NCBI RefSeq assembly: GCF_011602085.1
Contig: NZ_JAAONY010000002.1
Location: forward strand, 558,001 to 622,000
DNA: 64,000 bases
DNA from: Pseudoteredinibacter isoporae
GTDB taxonomy: Bacteria > Pseudomonadota > Gammaproteobacteria > Pseudomonadales > Cellvibrionaceae
Direction of reading: 5' to 3'
Part shown: positions 25,422-34,341 of the stretch, one piece after another
Layout: every line of letters begins with the position of its first letter
Numbering within the stretch: position 1 is the first letter of the stretch
The notes under the pieces: generated by a model
Databases searched by the model: none
What the model was told of the DNA's origin: nothing
What the model saw: only the letters and a program-made list of their open reading frames with translations
Made by a program: the position numbers and the translations under genes

Positions 25422-26759
25422 ATGCCAGAGCTAAATGAATGGTTTACTCAACACAAGGTTGAGGATGTCGAGTGTTTAATCCCGGATATGACCGGCAATG
25501 CCCGGGGCAAGCTGATTCCGGTTAAGAAGTTCTTCCAGGAAGAATCCCGCCTCCCCGAAAGTATTATGGTGCAGTGCATTGACGGTGGCTTTACGGAAGA
25601 ACACGACGACCTGCTGGGCAGTGGTATCGATGGCGATATGTTCCTCAAGCCGGATCTGGATACGGTACGACTGGTGCCCTGGTCCAACACCCCCAGCGCC
25701 CAGATCATTCACGATTGCTACACCAAAGAAGGTGAACCCCACCCGCTGGCGCCACGCAATGTTCTCAAGCGAGTTCTCAAACTTTACGAAGACAATGGCT
25801 GGCAACCCATTCTGGCTCCCGAAGCCGAGTTTTATTTTGTTAAACAAAATAACGACCCAGGCGATAAGATTGAGCCCGCGACTGGCCGCACCGGTCATGA
25901 CGGTTTTGCCCGCCAGCCTTACTCCATTGATGCCCTGAATGAATTCGAGCACATCATTGATGAGATGTACGATTACTGTGATGTACTCAATCTGGATGTC
26001 GACACACTGATTCACGAGTCCGGCGCCGCTCAGTTTGAAATTAACTTTTTGCACGGCGACCCCTTGAACCTGGCGGACCAGGTATTTATGTTCAAACGCG
26101 CCGTGCGCGAAGTCGCCATCAAGCATGGGTTGTACGCGACCTTTATGGCCAAGCCGATGGAAAACGAACCCGGCAGCGCCATGCACATTCACCAGAGTTT
26201 TGTCGATAAAGAAACCGGGCGAAATATTTTTATCGATGACAACGACCAGCCCAATGAACGCTTCCGACACTACATTGGTGGCTTGAGAAAATTCACTCCG
26301 TCCTGTATTTCCATGTACGCGCCGAACGTGAATTCCTACCGCCGTTTCACCAAAGACATTTCAGCGCCCGTGAATATGCTTTGGGGTTTCGATAACCGCA
26401 CAACCGGCATTCGTGTTCCAGACAGCTCCCCAAAAAATACCCGTGTTGAAAACCGCTTTCCGGGAATGGATGCCAACCCTTACCTCTCCATTGCGGCCAG
26501 TCTGGCCTGCGGCTATCTCGGCATAAAGAATAAAATCGACCCCGGTGAGCCCTATGCGGATGACGCCTATGAAGAAGGCATTGATGTCGCTCGCAGCCTG
26601 CAAACCGCGATCAGCTTGTTGCGTGACTGCCCGGAGGTGGCCGAGGTGATGGGCCCGGAATTTATTAAAGCCTATTGCGCGGTAAAAGAAGAAGAATACG
26701 AAGCCTTTAACAAGGTCATCAGTTCCTGGGAGCGGGAATACCTGTTGCTCAACGTATAA
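25422..26759 (+). CDS. puuA: Gamma-glutamylputrescine synthetase-like glutamine synthetase
   Basis: The 445-residue product is a glutamine-synthetase-fold ligase without the GlnA adenylylation region. The N-terminal beta-grasp region includes CLIPDMTGNARGKLIPVKKF, then LAPEAEFYFV in the metal site, FMAKPMENEPGSAMHIHQS with catalytic histidines, and NSYRRF in the ATP site. It matches PuuA-type enzymes that join glutamate to putrescine. It pairs with the divergent oxidase gene. The start is the ATG at 25422. An alternative is another gamma-glutamyl amine ligase such as one for spermidine or ethanolamine. Confidence 0.9.
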   Translation: MPELNEWFTQHKVEDVECLIPDMTGNARGKLIPVKKFFQEESRLPESIMVQCIDGGFTEEHDDLLGSGIDGDMFLKPDLDTVRLVPWSNTPSAQIIHDCYTKEGEPHPLAPRNVLKRVLKLYEDNGWQPILAPEAEFYFVKQNNDPGDKIEPATGRTGHDGFARQPYSIDALNEFEHIIDEMYDYCDVLNLDVDTLIHESGAAQFEINFLHGDPLNLADQVFMFKRAVREVAIKHGLYATFMAKPMENEPGSAMHIHQSFVDKETGRNIFIDDNDQPNERFRHYIGGLRKFTPSCISMYAPNVNSYRRFTKDISAPVNMLWGFDNRTTGIRVPDSSPKNTRVENRFPGMDANPYLSIAASLACGYLGIKNKIDPGEPYADDAYEEGIDVARSLQTAISLLRDCPEVAEVMGPEFIKAYCAVKEEEYEAFNKVISSWEREYLLLNV

Positions 26760-26872
26760 GCGAGCCAGCAAACCGCCCTTTCCGGCCATGGACCTCAGTA
26801 CGGTTTTTATTGATGCGCCCAAAGCGTTCGATAAAAACCGTTCCGAGCCACGACAATAACAGCGAAGAAACC

Positions 26873-27724
26873 ATGACTGAGCGAGTGAATTACATTGATC
26901 TGATCAAGCACAAACCCCTGTTAGCCGGGTTGAGTGCTTTTCAGTTATTTAAGTACCTAATCTACACCCTTCTGTCCTACAACCTTTATTTGTTTATTCT
27001 CGAAGATACCGGTTCCATTCCCGGTGCCTACCCGGAAGGTGTCAACATCGATAACTTTGTTGAAATCTATTCCGCCAGCATCGATACCGCATCCTGGGTG
27101 CTGTTACTGCTCATCTTTGAACTGGAAACCGCCATCCTCAGCGATGAGCGCCTCAAAAGTTGGCAAGGGCATGCTCTCAGCGCCATCAAGGCCGTGTGTT
27201 ATGCTGTGATCTGCTACGCCTTCTACGGCTATCTAAGCAAATACTTTTCAGTGACAGATGTGGTCGACTTAAGCATCAACAATGCCTGCAGCCTGAGTGG
27301 TCAGGGCTGGTCGATTATTGAATCCCTGAACGAATACCCGGCCCTGACCGGTGATAACTGCCAAAGCCTGCAAGCGCCCCTGCAAAAACTGAATAACACT
27401 CAAATTGTGGGTGACGGCAGCAGCATCGGTCTGATCCACAACCTTGCGATGGTGGACGTGATCAATGCGGGCGCCTGGATTGTTTTGGTTGCCCTGCTGC
27501 AACTGGAAGTGATCCTGCAACTCCGCCAGAGCCTCAGTGAGGGTTTTCTTCAAACCAGCAAATACATAAAAGGCTTTTTGTATCTGGTGTTGCTCGGCGC
27601 CGCCATTTACTGGTGGATAGACGGTTCCTTTTTGGATTTCTGGGATGCCTTTCTCTGGTTGATTGCGTTTATTTTTATCGATCTGAATATTCTGGATTGG
27701 CATGAGGAAACCCAGGAGCACTAA
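26873..27724 (+). CDS. Multi-pass membrane protein, hypothetical
   Basis: The 283-residue product has about five membrane helices: near residues 20-45, 70-92, 105-125, 200-222 and 238-275. A periplasmic loop between helices 3 and 4 holds two cysteines (NNACSLS and GDNCQSL), so a disulfide is possible. I do not recognise the family. The chosen ATG at 26873 follows GAAGAAA. It is 113 bp after the puuA-like gene in the same direction, so it may be cotranscribed, but a role in polyamine transport is not shown. Confidence 0.75.
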   Translation: MTERVNYIDLIKHKPLLAGLSAFQLFKYLIYTLLSYNLYLFILEDTGSIPGAYPEGVNIDNFVEIYSASIDTASWVLLLLIFELETAILSDERLKSWQGHALSAIKAVCYAVICYAFYGYLSKYFSVTDVVDLSINNACSLSGQGWSIIESLNEYPALTGDNCQSLQAPLQKLNNTQIVGDGSSIGLIHNLAMVDVINAGAWIVLVALLQLEVILQLRQSLSEGFLQTSKYIKGFLYLVLLGAAIYWWIDGSFLDFWDAFLWLIAFIFIDLNILDWHEETQEH

Positions 27725-27782
27725 AGCCTCGGACGAACTCGATAAGCCCATAGCAATCGCCTATAAGCAATAGCCTAAAAAC

Positions 27783-27813
27783 AAAAAAGCCCGGTCAAAA
27801 ACCGGGCTTTTTT
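27783..27813. terminator. Bidirectional intrinsic terminator
   Basis: A 13-bp stem, AAAAAAGCCCGGT with ACCGGGCTTTTTT, and a 5-nt loop, flanked by A- and T-runs on both sides, sits between the plus-strand membrane protein gene and the minus-strand yajC, ending both. Confidence 0.9.
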
Positions 27814-27844
27814 GTTTTTACAGCAACGATACTTCGTTGAAGGC

Positions 27845-28180
27845 TTAGATCTGCTTGATCGTGCCCTTTGGCAGTACCGCGTGCAGAGCAACCTTTTGGA
27901 ATTTCAATTCCTGGCCGTTACCGCAATCCAGTACCAGGTAGTTCTCGTCGACTTGAACCACTTTACCCAACAAACCGGAGTTCATCACGACCTCGTCACC
28001 CTTGGCAACAGACTCAGTTAACTGCTGATGCTCTTTCTGGCGCTTGCGCTGAGGGCGGATAATAAACAGGTACATGAAAATAAACAGACCGCCAAACATC
28101 AGCATGGTCACTATAGGGTCACCACCGGGGGCAGGTGCAGCGTCTGACTGGGCCATGGCGGAAGGAATAAAAAAGCTCAT
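27845..28180 (-). CDS. yajC: Sec translocon accessory protein YajC
   Basis: The 111-residue product has a short periplasm-facing N-terminus, one membrane helix (about 25-43), the motif LFIIRPQRKRQKEHQQL, and a small cytoplasmic beta domain (GDEVVMNSGLLGKVVQV). YajC associates with SecDF at the translocon. It is alone here: tgt is not upstream and secD/secF are not downstream, unlike the usual tgt-yajC-secDF order. Its promoter should lie in the 120-bp gap to the AraC-type gene. A bidirectional terminator follows. Confidence 0.93.
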   Translation of the reverse strand: MSFFIPSAMAQSDAAPAPGGDPIVTMLMFGGLFIFMYLFIIRPQRKRQKEHQQLTESVAKGDEVVMNSGLLGKVVQVDENYLVLDCGNGQELKFQKVALHAVLPKGTIKQI

Positions 28181-28300
28181 TTAGCGTTCTCCAACGATTC
28201 GTTCGGAGGCGAACTCTAACCTGTTTGAGAGCAAGGGGCAATATGCCCGCCGCAAGGCGGGCATGGGGGCGTAATGCCTAACACAATGCAGGCTTGGAAA

Positions 28301-29347
28301 TCAGGCGTAATCGCGGAACAGCTTACGGAAAGTACTCGGCGATAAACCTGTCCAACGCTTAAAGGCATTGGTAAAGCTGGTGCGATCAGAAAAGTCGAGA
28401 GACGAGGAAATGCTGTCGATGCTGTCCTGGCCACGAATCAAATACTCGATTGCAAAATGAAAACGGACCTGATCGCGAATATCAGCGAAACACAGATCCT
28501 GCTGCTGCAAACGGCGCTGCAGAGTTCGCTTTGATAAATTCAGGGTTTCGGCGATATGGTCTATACCCAAAGGCTGGGTACCGATTCGTTCAACTAAAAT
28601 CTCGACGACGCGATTCGGAATACCATACAACTGGGGCAAAGCTGCCCGCTCCATATATTCCCTTAAACCACTGACGCCATCCGTAGCGAAATGCTCGAGG
28701 TCGAGAGAACCTCCAGCGGGTTGCACATTGCGAAGCTCGATCATACGGGCCACTCCTTCTGCCATGAGTTTTAAAGTTTCGCGGTCCAGTTCACCGTGCT
28801 CGACTTCAGAAGTTGACGACGAGAGAAACAACAAAACTCCGAAATCCTTCTCTCCAACTTTCACTGAGGCAGCGAAATATTGTTTCGTTGGTACATATTC
28901 CACACCTGAACCGGTGCTCATCGTAACCTGTTCTGCGCTTAAATTTCCAGCACTGATTTCACTATTTTGAAGCGCCAGCCCAACAATTTCTAACCATTTT
29001 TCGGTATTTTCGACAGTTTCGCACATCGCGGGCATACCGTCGCTTTGTGCCAGTGAGCGCGGGCGAGTTGGGTTGAGTACCTTATAGAAACCCGCTTCTT
29101 CCATTGAAAACATTTCACAACCGGCCAACAAATAACTCTTCCAGAGATCTTCCTGATTCAGTGACGGGTTTGTAAATTGATGGTGCAAAAAGCGAAGGCG
29201 ATCGCTGAAGGCTTTGAAATCGTAACGCGAAATATTGCGCATCAGTCGATCGGTTTGGTCTTGGGGAGACTCATTAAAGCCAGCCGCTGAAAGGGTTGGC
29301 TGTACGGCCAGGGATGGTGTGTTCTTATTGCTTTGAAAATCTGCCAT
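28301..29347 (-). CDS. AraC-family transcriptional regulator
   Basis: The C-terminal 100 residues form a tandem helix-turn-helix domain of the AraC type, with HIAETLNLSKRTLQRRLQQQ and the second helix region SLDFSDRTSFTNAFKRWTGLSPSTFRK. A GAF-like region lies before it (about residues 70-230). The ligand is unknown. I chose the ATG at 29347, 348 codons; the frame stays open to 29554 (GTG), so the true start could be there. No ribosome site is strong for either. It precedes yajC by 120 bp on the same strand but probably regulates other genes. Its target is not shown by the sequence. Confidence 0.82.
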   Translation of the reverse strand: MADFQSNKNTPSLAVQPTLSAAGFNESPQDQTDRLMRNISRYDFKAFSDRLRFLHHQFTNPSLNQEDLWKSYLLAGCEMFSMEEAGFYKVLNPTRPRSLAQSDGMPAMCETVENTEKWLEIVGLALQNSEISAGNLSAEQVTMSTGSGVEYVPTKQYFAASVKVGEKDFGVLLFLSSSTSEVEHGELDRETLKLMAEGVARMIELRNVQPAGGSLDLEHFATDGVSGLREYMERAALPQLYGIPNRVVEILVERIGTQPLGIDHIAETLNLSKRTLQRRLQQQDLCFADIRDQVRFHFAIEYLIRGQDSIDSISSSLDFSDRTSFTNAFKRWTGLSPSTFRKLFRDYA

Positions 29348-29797
29348 TGGGTCCCGCTTATAAGTTACATCGATACCGGCAAACCGGCCATGGAATCTAC
29401 TTACGATTACTTGATCACCCTGTGGTATCGACATCCCCCATCGACACGGATAAACCAATGAAACTGGCTTATCAAACAAGGCACTTATTGGGTTTTCCTG
29501 ATATGCGGTCATGCCGTTAAGCACAGACGATACCAAGTTAACGAATTCCCTCACTATGATCCGTTGGCGTCTGGATAACTAGCCTCCCTGACGCCAAGCA
29601 GTTGTTTTATATGCCAAAAATCGAGTTTTGTTGAGATTATCAGAAATTTTCAGCTTTCTAAATAAAAACCATCCTACAAAAGTCAAACTTTTGACTGCCA
29701 CGTCACTTAAAAATTAGCTGGAACGCAAATACAACATAAAAATGTCGTTTTTCCTAAAAAGCGAACCCTAGCTAACTTTTTAAATTGGCGACGAATG
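29348..29797. other. Gap between bcp and the AraC-family gene
   Basis: The right 200 bp are AT-rich and suitable for the promoter of the AraC-type gene. The left part is read-through coding sequence if the longer GTG start at 29554 is used. I see no RNA gene or repeat. Confidence 0.4.
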
Positions 29798-30277
29798 TTA
29801 AGCTTTTGCCAGTTCATCCAGAGCGGCCAAAACATCCTCGTGATGGGTTTTGGTTTTGAACTTATCCAGAATCACTTTGAGGCGTCCGTCCTTACCGATA
29901 ATGAAGCTGGTGCGGATCAGTCCCATAAATTCCTTGCCCATAAACTTCTTCATTCCCCACACACCGTATTTGTCGGCAATGGCATGATCTTCGTCGGACA
30001 AGAGATCGAAATTCAGTTCGTGCTTATCAATAAAACGCTGCAGCTTGGCTTCGGGGTCCGGGCTAACTCCCAGCACAACACAGTCACGGGCTTTTAATTC
30101 CGCCGGGATATCACGCAAAGCACAAGCCTGGGTGGTACAACCTGGGGTCAGGGCTTTGGGGTAGAAGTACAACAGTACGTTGGCCTTATCACGGAAGTCT
30201 TTCAGGCTGACTTTCTCGCCGTTTTGATTCTTTAAAGTGAAGGCCGGGGCCATGTTGCCAATCTTTGGGTGTGCCAT
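29798..30277 (-). CDS. bcp: Thiol peroxidase Bcp (peroxiredoxin Q)
   Basis: The 159-residue product has the peroxiredoxin Q active site YPKALTPGCTTQACALRD, with the peroxidatic Cys at residue 47 and a candidate resolving Cys at 52. The five-residue spacing is that of E. coli Bcp. The fold is otherwise of normal length. The enzyme reduces peroxides, recycled by thioredoxin. It is monocistronic on the minus strand, in the same direction as mdh upstream but separated by a strong terminator (30427-30453). Confidence 0.95.
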   Translation of the reverse strand: MAHPKIGNMAPAFTLKNQNGEKVSLKDFRDKANVLLYFYPKALTPGCTTQACALRDIPAELKARDCVVLGVSPDPEAKLQRFIDKHELNFDLLSDEDHAIADKYGVWGMKKFMGKEFMGLIRTSFIIGKDGRLKVILDKFKTKTHHEDVLAALDELAKA

Positions 30278-30426
30278 GAAAAGTCCTCTCAGCTGGGCTC
30301 ACAATCTTATTGCTGGAGCAACATTGTCAATATTGACCAAAGAAACACAAGTCTTTCTTGAACGTAAACTCGCCTCACCGGCTCGAAAATGCGAATTGAT
30401 GAAGTTTTGCAGGAATGACAGGCATA

Positions 30427-30453
30427 AAAAAACGCGGCCAGGCCGCGTTTTTT
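30427..30453. terminator. Intrinsic terminator of mdh
   Basis: A-run, then CGCGGCC-A-GGCCGCG, then six T residues. It lies just downstream of the mdh stop (30475) on the minus strand. Confidence 0.85.
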
Positions 30454-30474
30454 AACAGATTGCGAGCCCCGCGA

Positions 30475-31458
30475 TTACGCAGGCAGCAAATCTTTAACGG
30501 CGTCGCGCTCTTCAGCCAACTCCGTTTCAGTGGCGGTCATCTTCGCACGGGAGAAATCATTGATTTCCAGACCCTGAACGATTTCCCAGTCACCGTCTTT
30601 ACAAACACAAGGATAAGAGTAAATCAGACCTTCCTGGATGCCGTAGCTACCGTCGCTGTATACGCCCATGCTTACCCAGTCACCATCAGCAGTGCCCAGG
30701 GCCCAGTCACGCATGTGGAAGATGGCAGCGTTTGCCGCAGAAGCCGCAGAAGAAGCACCACGTGCGTCAATAATAGCAGCACCACGCTTCTGAACCGTTG
30801 GGATAAAGTCGTTCTCGTACCAGTCCTGATCAACCAGGCCCATTGCATCGGCACCGTCTACTTTCGTAACGTGGATGTCTGGGTACTGAGTGGAAGAGTG
30901 GTTACCCCAAATGGTCATGTGGGTAATGTCGTTGATGCTCTTGCCGGTTTTCTGAGCCAGCTGGGTCAAAGCGCGGTTGTGGTCCAGACGAGTCATGGCA
31001 GTGAACTGACGTGGGTCAATGTCTGGAGCATTGCGCTGGGCAATCAGAGCGTTGGTGTTGGCCGGGTTACCAACAACCAGAACTTTAATGTCGCGAGAGG
31101 CGTGATCGTTGATCGCCTTACCCTGTACAGAGAAGATCGCGGCATTGGCTTCCAGCAGATCTTTACGCTCCATACCTGGGCCACGAGGACGAGCACCCAC
31201 CAGCAAGGCGTAGTCAGCGTCTTTGAAAGCTACGTTTGGATCGTCAGTACAAACCATGCCAGACAACAGAGGGAAGGCGCAGTCGTCCAACTCCATTGCA
31301 ACACCTTTCAGGGCGTTCAATGCAGGGGTGATTTCCAGCATTTGCAGAATAACGGGCTGGTCTTTACCCAGCATTTCGCCAGCAGCGATACGGAATAAAA
31401 GAGAGTAGCTAATTTGACCGGCGGCTCCGGTTACAGCAACGCGTACAGGTGCTTTCAC
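30475..31458 (-). CDS. mdh: Malate dehydrogenase (type 2)
   Basis: The 327-residue product is an NAD-dependent malate dehydrogenase of the TCA cycle. The Rossmann motif [19 protein letters not shown] opens the protein, [14 protein letters not shown] carries substrate arginines, NPANTNAL and TRLDHNRAL follow, and [11 protein letters not shown] holds the catalytic His. This is the plant-cytosol-like Mdh type. I choose the GTG at 31458, with GGAG about 9 bp upstream; the frame continues upstream without a start of that quality. It is monocistronic, between bcp and a dUTPase gene. Confidence 0.94.
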   Translation of the reverse strand: MKAPVRVAVTGAAGQISYSLLFRIAAGEMLGKDQPVILQMLEITPALNALKGVAMELDDCAFPLLSGMVCTDDPNVAFKDADYALLVGARPRGPGMERKDLLEANAAIFSVQGKAINDHASRDIKVLVVGNPANTNALIAQRNAPDIDPRQFTAMTRLDHNRALTQLAQKTGKSINDITHMTIWGNHSSTQYPDIHVTKVDGADAMGLVDQDWYENDFIPTVQKRGAAIIDARGASSAASAANAAIFHMRDWALGTADGDWVSMGVYSDGSYGIQEGLIYSYPCVCKDGDWEIVQGLEINDFSRAKMTATETELAEERDAVKDLLPA

Positions 31459-31829
31459 AGTATATCTCCGTGCAGTTTGGTAGGTGCTAGAGCCCCGCCC
31501 TGCCGCCAGCGAAATCGCCTGCGTCAGCACCGGGCCAGAATTCTTGGCTGAATCGGGCATTTGAGCCCCGATAAAGCGCGGCAATTATAGTGATTTAACG
31601 GCAAAATTGCATCAATAAGAACGATTCTTGGCATTTGATACCTGGCCAATTACGCAAGATCAAATAAAGATGACTAAAAAAGCGCCAATCTGAATAGCGC
31701 GACAGGATGAATTTGCACTGGGTGCAAATCGGTACATGCCTTGAATCGGCCCCAGTGTACTCAGCTGGTACACTGGGGCCAACTCAACTTTAGTCGTGTC
31801 TCGCAAGGGGTGCGAAACACAACAGCTGC
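31459..31829. other. Gap upstream of mdh with a strong inverted repeat
   Basis: The gap holds the mdh leader and promoter and, at 31748-31780, a perfect 13-bp inverted repeat described separately. The dUTPase gene ends at 31830. I see no gene here. Confidence 0.5.
31748..31780. terminator. Perfect 13-bp hairpin after the dUTPase gene
   Basis: GGCCCCAGTGTAC and GTACACTGGGGCC form a perfect 13-bp stem around a 7-nt loop (TCAGCTG). It is about 50 bp downstream of the dUTPase stop (minus strand) and about 290 bp upstream of the mdh start. No T-run follows, so it may be a terminator of another kind or an RNA structure or operator. Confidence 0.55.
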
Positions 31830-32459
31830 CTAGCCTTGCTGATATCGAGTCTGCAACGCCTGATAAAGGTCATCGGCAAAGCTGGCGGAACTGCTGTCGA
31901 GTTCCTGCACCAGTTCAACCAGATGCTCATTGTCTTCCCGGCCCGCCCAAAGTTTGCGGTAGCTGCCATCCTTGTAACCATTGTCCTGGCGGAAGAAATT
32001 CAACACATTCTTACCGACATAGCTGCGATACAAACCTTCGGTATCCAATTCGACACCGGCCAGCAGACTCATAAAGCAGTCGATGGGAAAGCGCTTTTCG
32101 CTCAGCACCACGGCGGTAAAATTCTCAAGTGCGATCGGGAAGTCTTCCGGGCATGGGGTGTCATTCTGCATCTGCCCGGCCAATTGGGTGGCCAGAGCGT
32201 CCTTATCATCGTGGCTCATCAGCAGCATGCTCAAACCAAAATGCCAGATATCAATCAGCTCCAATCGAACCTGCTCGATATCAGGACTCTGTTTTTTCCA
32301 CCATTTCCAGCCGTAGTGATCGAGAAGTTCACCGCACTCAATCCAAATAGCCCGGTACCATTCAAAATTCTGTGCTCGCCAGTCGTCGTGAACCTTGAGG
32401 TTCATATTGTCTTGAAGATCCAACATTATGCGCAACTGCTGCTGCAATTTCTGGCTCAT
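31830..32459 (-). CDS. Dimeric-type dUTP diphosphatase
   Basis: The 209-residue product belongs to the all-alpha dimeric dUTPase family (dUTPase_2), unrelated to the trimeric Dut. The metal-binding helix is WIECGELLDHYGWKWWKK at about residues 36-53, followed by the second motif RLELIDIWHFGL. A later PCPEDFP stretch matches the family. It hydrolyses dUTP to dUMP, limiting uracil in DNA. Such enzymes occur in some bacteria and phages; the surroundings here are core genes, so I treat it as a chromosomal gene. The start is the ATG at 32459. Confidence 0.88.
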   Translation of the reverse strand: MSQKLQQQLRIMLDLQDNMNLKVHDDWRAQNFEWYRAIWIECGELLDHYGWKWWKKQSPDIEQVRLELIDIWHFGLSMLLMSHDDKDALATQLAGQMQNDTPCPEDFPIALENFTAVVLSEKRFPIDCFMSLLAGVELDTEGLYRSYVGKNVLNFFRQDNGYKDGSYRKLWAGREDNEHLVELVQELDSSSASFADDLYQALQTRYQQG

Positions 32460-32623
32460 GCCCTGCCCTTATTCATCAGCGTTCGAAAAGGCGCAGTCTA
32501 CCACAAGCCAGCCGTCGAGAATGAGCCCTTGAAACTGTGCAAGTTTCATACAACTGTCACTTAACTCACACCCAACTGACATATTTGCCTCCTAGACTCA
32601 GCAAAAACTCGGAGAAGAAGAAT

Positions 32624-33157
32624 ATGGCCTCACCGATCAGTGCCGGACAGCAAATTCTCGCCAGTATTCACCAATTCGACGTCGCCGCCTTTTACTGGTG
32701 CCTGCGACGAAAGCATCGGCAGCTGCTGATTCAGGGCAGCTACTGGGTCTCCAAATCCGCCGATGGCCCGCTTTACGCCCTGTTTGGATTGGCCCTGCTG
32801 GTGCAGGGTTTGAATCAGTTCTTCCTGTTGCTGGCCACTGGCTTTATTGCGGAACGCAGTCTCTACTACCTTCTGAAAAATTATTTCAAACGCAATCGCC
32901 CACCGGCCGCCCTGCCCGACTTCCAAAGTGTGGTACAACCTTCGGATCAATTTAGTTTTCCTTCTGGCCACACCTCGGCGGCCTTTTTAATGGCGGCGAT
33001 GCTGTCGAGCTTTTACCCGGTACTCGCTCCAATTCTGTATGTCTGGGCCGTTATGGTAGGCAGCTCGCGAGTCATGCTGGGCGTTCACTTTCCTACGGAT
33101 ATCGTCGCCGGCGCCAGTCTGGGTCACGGTATCGCTTTTCTGATATTGAGTTACTAA
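32624..33157 (+). CDS. PAP2 superfamily membrane phosphatase
   Basis: The 177-residue product has five to six membrane segments and the three PAP2 acid-phosphatase motifs: KNYFKRNRPP, PSGHTSAAF and SRVMLGVHFPTD. It probably removes phosphate from a lipid or isoprenoid carrier such as undecaprenyl or a phosphatidic acid derivative. The ATG at 32624 has GGAGAAG upstream. It is 23 bp before a glycosyltransferase gene in the same direction, so they form a two-gene unit, known in other gammaproteobacteria such as Vibrio. Confidence 0.9.
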   Translation: MASPISAGQQILASIHQFDVAAFYWCLRRKHRQLLIQGSYWVSKSADGPLYALFGLALLVQGLNQFFLLLATGFIAERSLYYLLKNYFKRNRPPAALPDFQSVVQPSDQFSFPSGHTSAAFLMAAMLSSFYPVLAPILYVWAVMVGSSRVMLGVHFPTDIVAGASLGHGIAFLILSY

Positions 33158-33180
33158 TTAACAAACAGGTTACACGCCGA

Positions 33181-34275
33181 ATGAAGATTCTTTACGGGGT
33201 ACAGGCCACCGGTAATGGCCATATCTCCCGCGCACACGCGATGGCGAAACATTTGCCACTGGAAAATACGCAGTACGTTTTCAGCGGACGCAAACGGGAC
33301 GATTTTTTCGACATGAATAAATTTGGCGACTGGGAATGTCTGGCCGGTTTATCCTTTGCCTTTAACAAAGGAAAGATCAGTAATTTTCAGACTTTGCGCC
33401 AAAACCGTTGGCAACAATTTATTCAAGACGTTAACGCGATGCGTAAGCACCTGGATAAGTATGACGTCGTTGTCAGTGACTTTGAACCGGTTTGCGCCTG
33501 GGCAGCCAAGCTTGCGGGCAAACCCTGCATCGGTATTGGCCATCAATACGCTTTTGATTATGCCGTACCCAAAGCCGGCAATGATTTTGTCTCTCGTAAA
33601 ATCATGCAGAACTTTGCCCCGGTCACCGTTGGGCTCGGTTTGCACTGGCACCACTTTGGGCAAGACATTTTGCCACCCATTGTAGAGATCCATGAAGCCA
33701 CTCAACACTGTGCGTCTGACAAGCCTTTGATTTTGGTTTATCTGGGCTTCGAATCCCAACAGGATGTCATTCGGTTATTGGAACCCTTCAGCGATTATCA
33801 CTTTGCCATTTACGGCCCGTTTAAAGAAGCCTGCAATATTGCCCACTTGGAATTTAAGCCCGCATCGAGAGAAGGCTTTCATCAGGATTTGCATCGCTGC
33901 GAGGGTGTGATCTGCAATGCCGGTTTTGAACTGGCCAGTGAAGCCATCAGCCTGGGCAAGAAATTATTGGTTAAGCCATTACTGGGTCAAACCGAACAGG
34001 AATCCAATGCCCGAGCATTACACGAACTGGATCTCGGTATGACTATGGAAACCTTGCAACGCCCCAGTGTGGATGCCTGGTTGCAATGGAACAAGCAGCA
34101 AAAAGTACATTATCCGGATGCGGCCAAACACATTGTGGAATGGTTGCAAGCTGGCAACTGGGACAACTGCCAGGCTTTAAGCAAAACACTGTGGCAAAAG
34201 ACTCACGCTGAAGGGAATCCCCATTTTAATCGTGAGGAAACGGATCAATATAATGCGTTGCTGGAATGCGCTTAA
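33181..34275 (+). CDS. MJ1255/VC2487-family glycosyltransferase-like protein
   Basis: The 364-residue product opens with MKILYGVQATGNGHISRAHA, the start of the MJ1255/VC2487 family, which is a GT-B-fold glycosyltransferase-like group with an unknown substrate. Further features are FSGRKRDDFF, VSDFEPVCAWAAK, GIGHQYAFDY and a C-terminal nucleotide-sugar region CNAGFELASEAISLGKK. It follows the PAP2 gene closely. Together they suggest modification of a membrane lipid or lipid-linked sugar. The length is normal for the family. Confidence 0.87.
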   Translation: MKILYGVQATGNGHISRAHAMAKHLPLENTQYVFSGRKRDDFFDMNKFGDWECLAGLSFAFNKGKISNFQTLRQNRWQQFIQDVNAMRKHLDKYDVVVSDFEPVCAWAAKLAGKPCIGIGHQYAFDYAVPKAGNDFVSRKIMQNFAPVTVGLGLHWHHFGQDILPPIVEIHEATQHCASDKPLILVYLGFESQQDVIRLLEPFSDYHFAIYGPFKEACNIAHLEFKPASREGFHQDLHRCEGVICNAGFELASEAISLGKKLLVKPLLGQTEQESNARALHELDLGMTMETLQRPSVDAWLQWNKQQKVHYPDAAKHIVEWLQAGNWDNCQALSKTLWQKTHAEGNPHFNREETDQYNALLECA

Positions 34276-34285
34276 TCGCAGTAAA

Positions 34286-34318
34286 TGAAACGGGTTCTGC
34301 ACTGCAGCGCCCGTTTCA
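34286..34318. terminator. Hairpin between converging genes
   Basis: TGAAACGGG and CCCGTTTCA form a 9-bp stem with a 15-nt loop between the glycosyltransferase (plus) and tatD (minus) stops. Confidence 0.45.
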
Positions 34319-34341
34319 GCAAAGAGCTTTGAAAACGGCCT

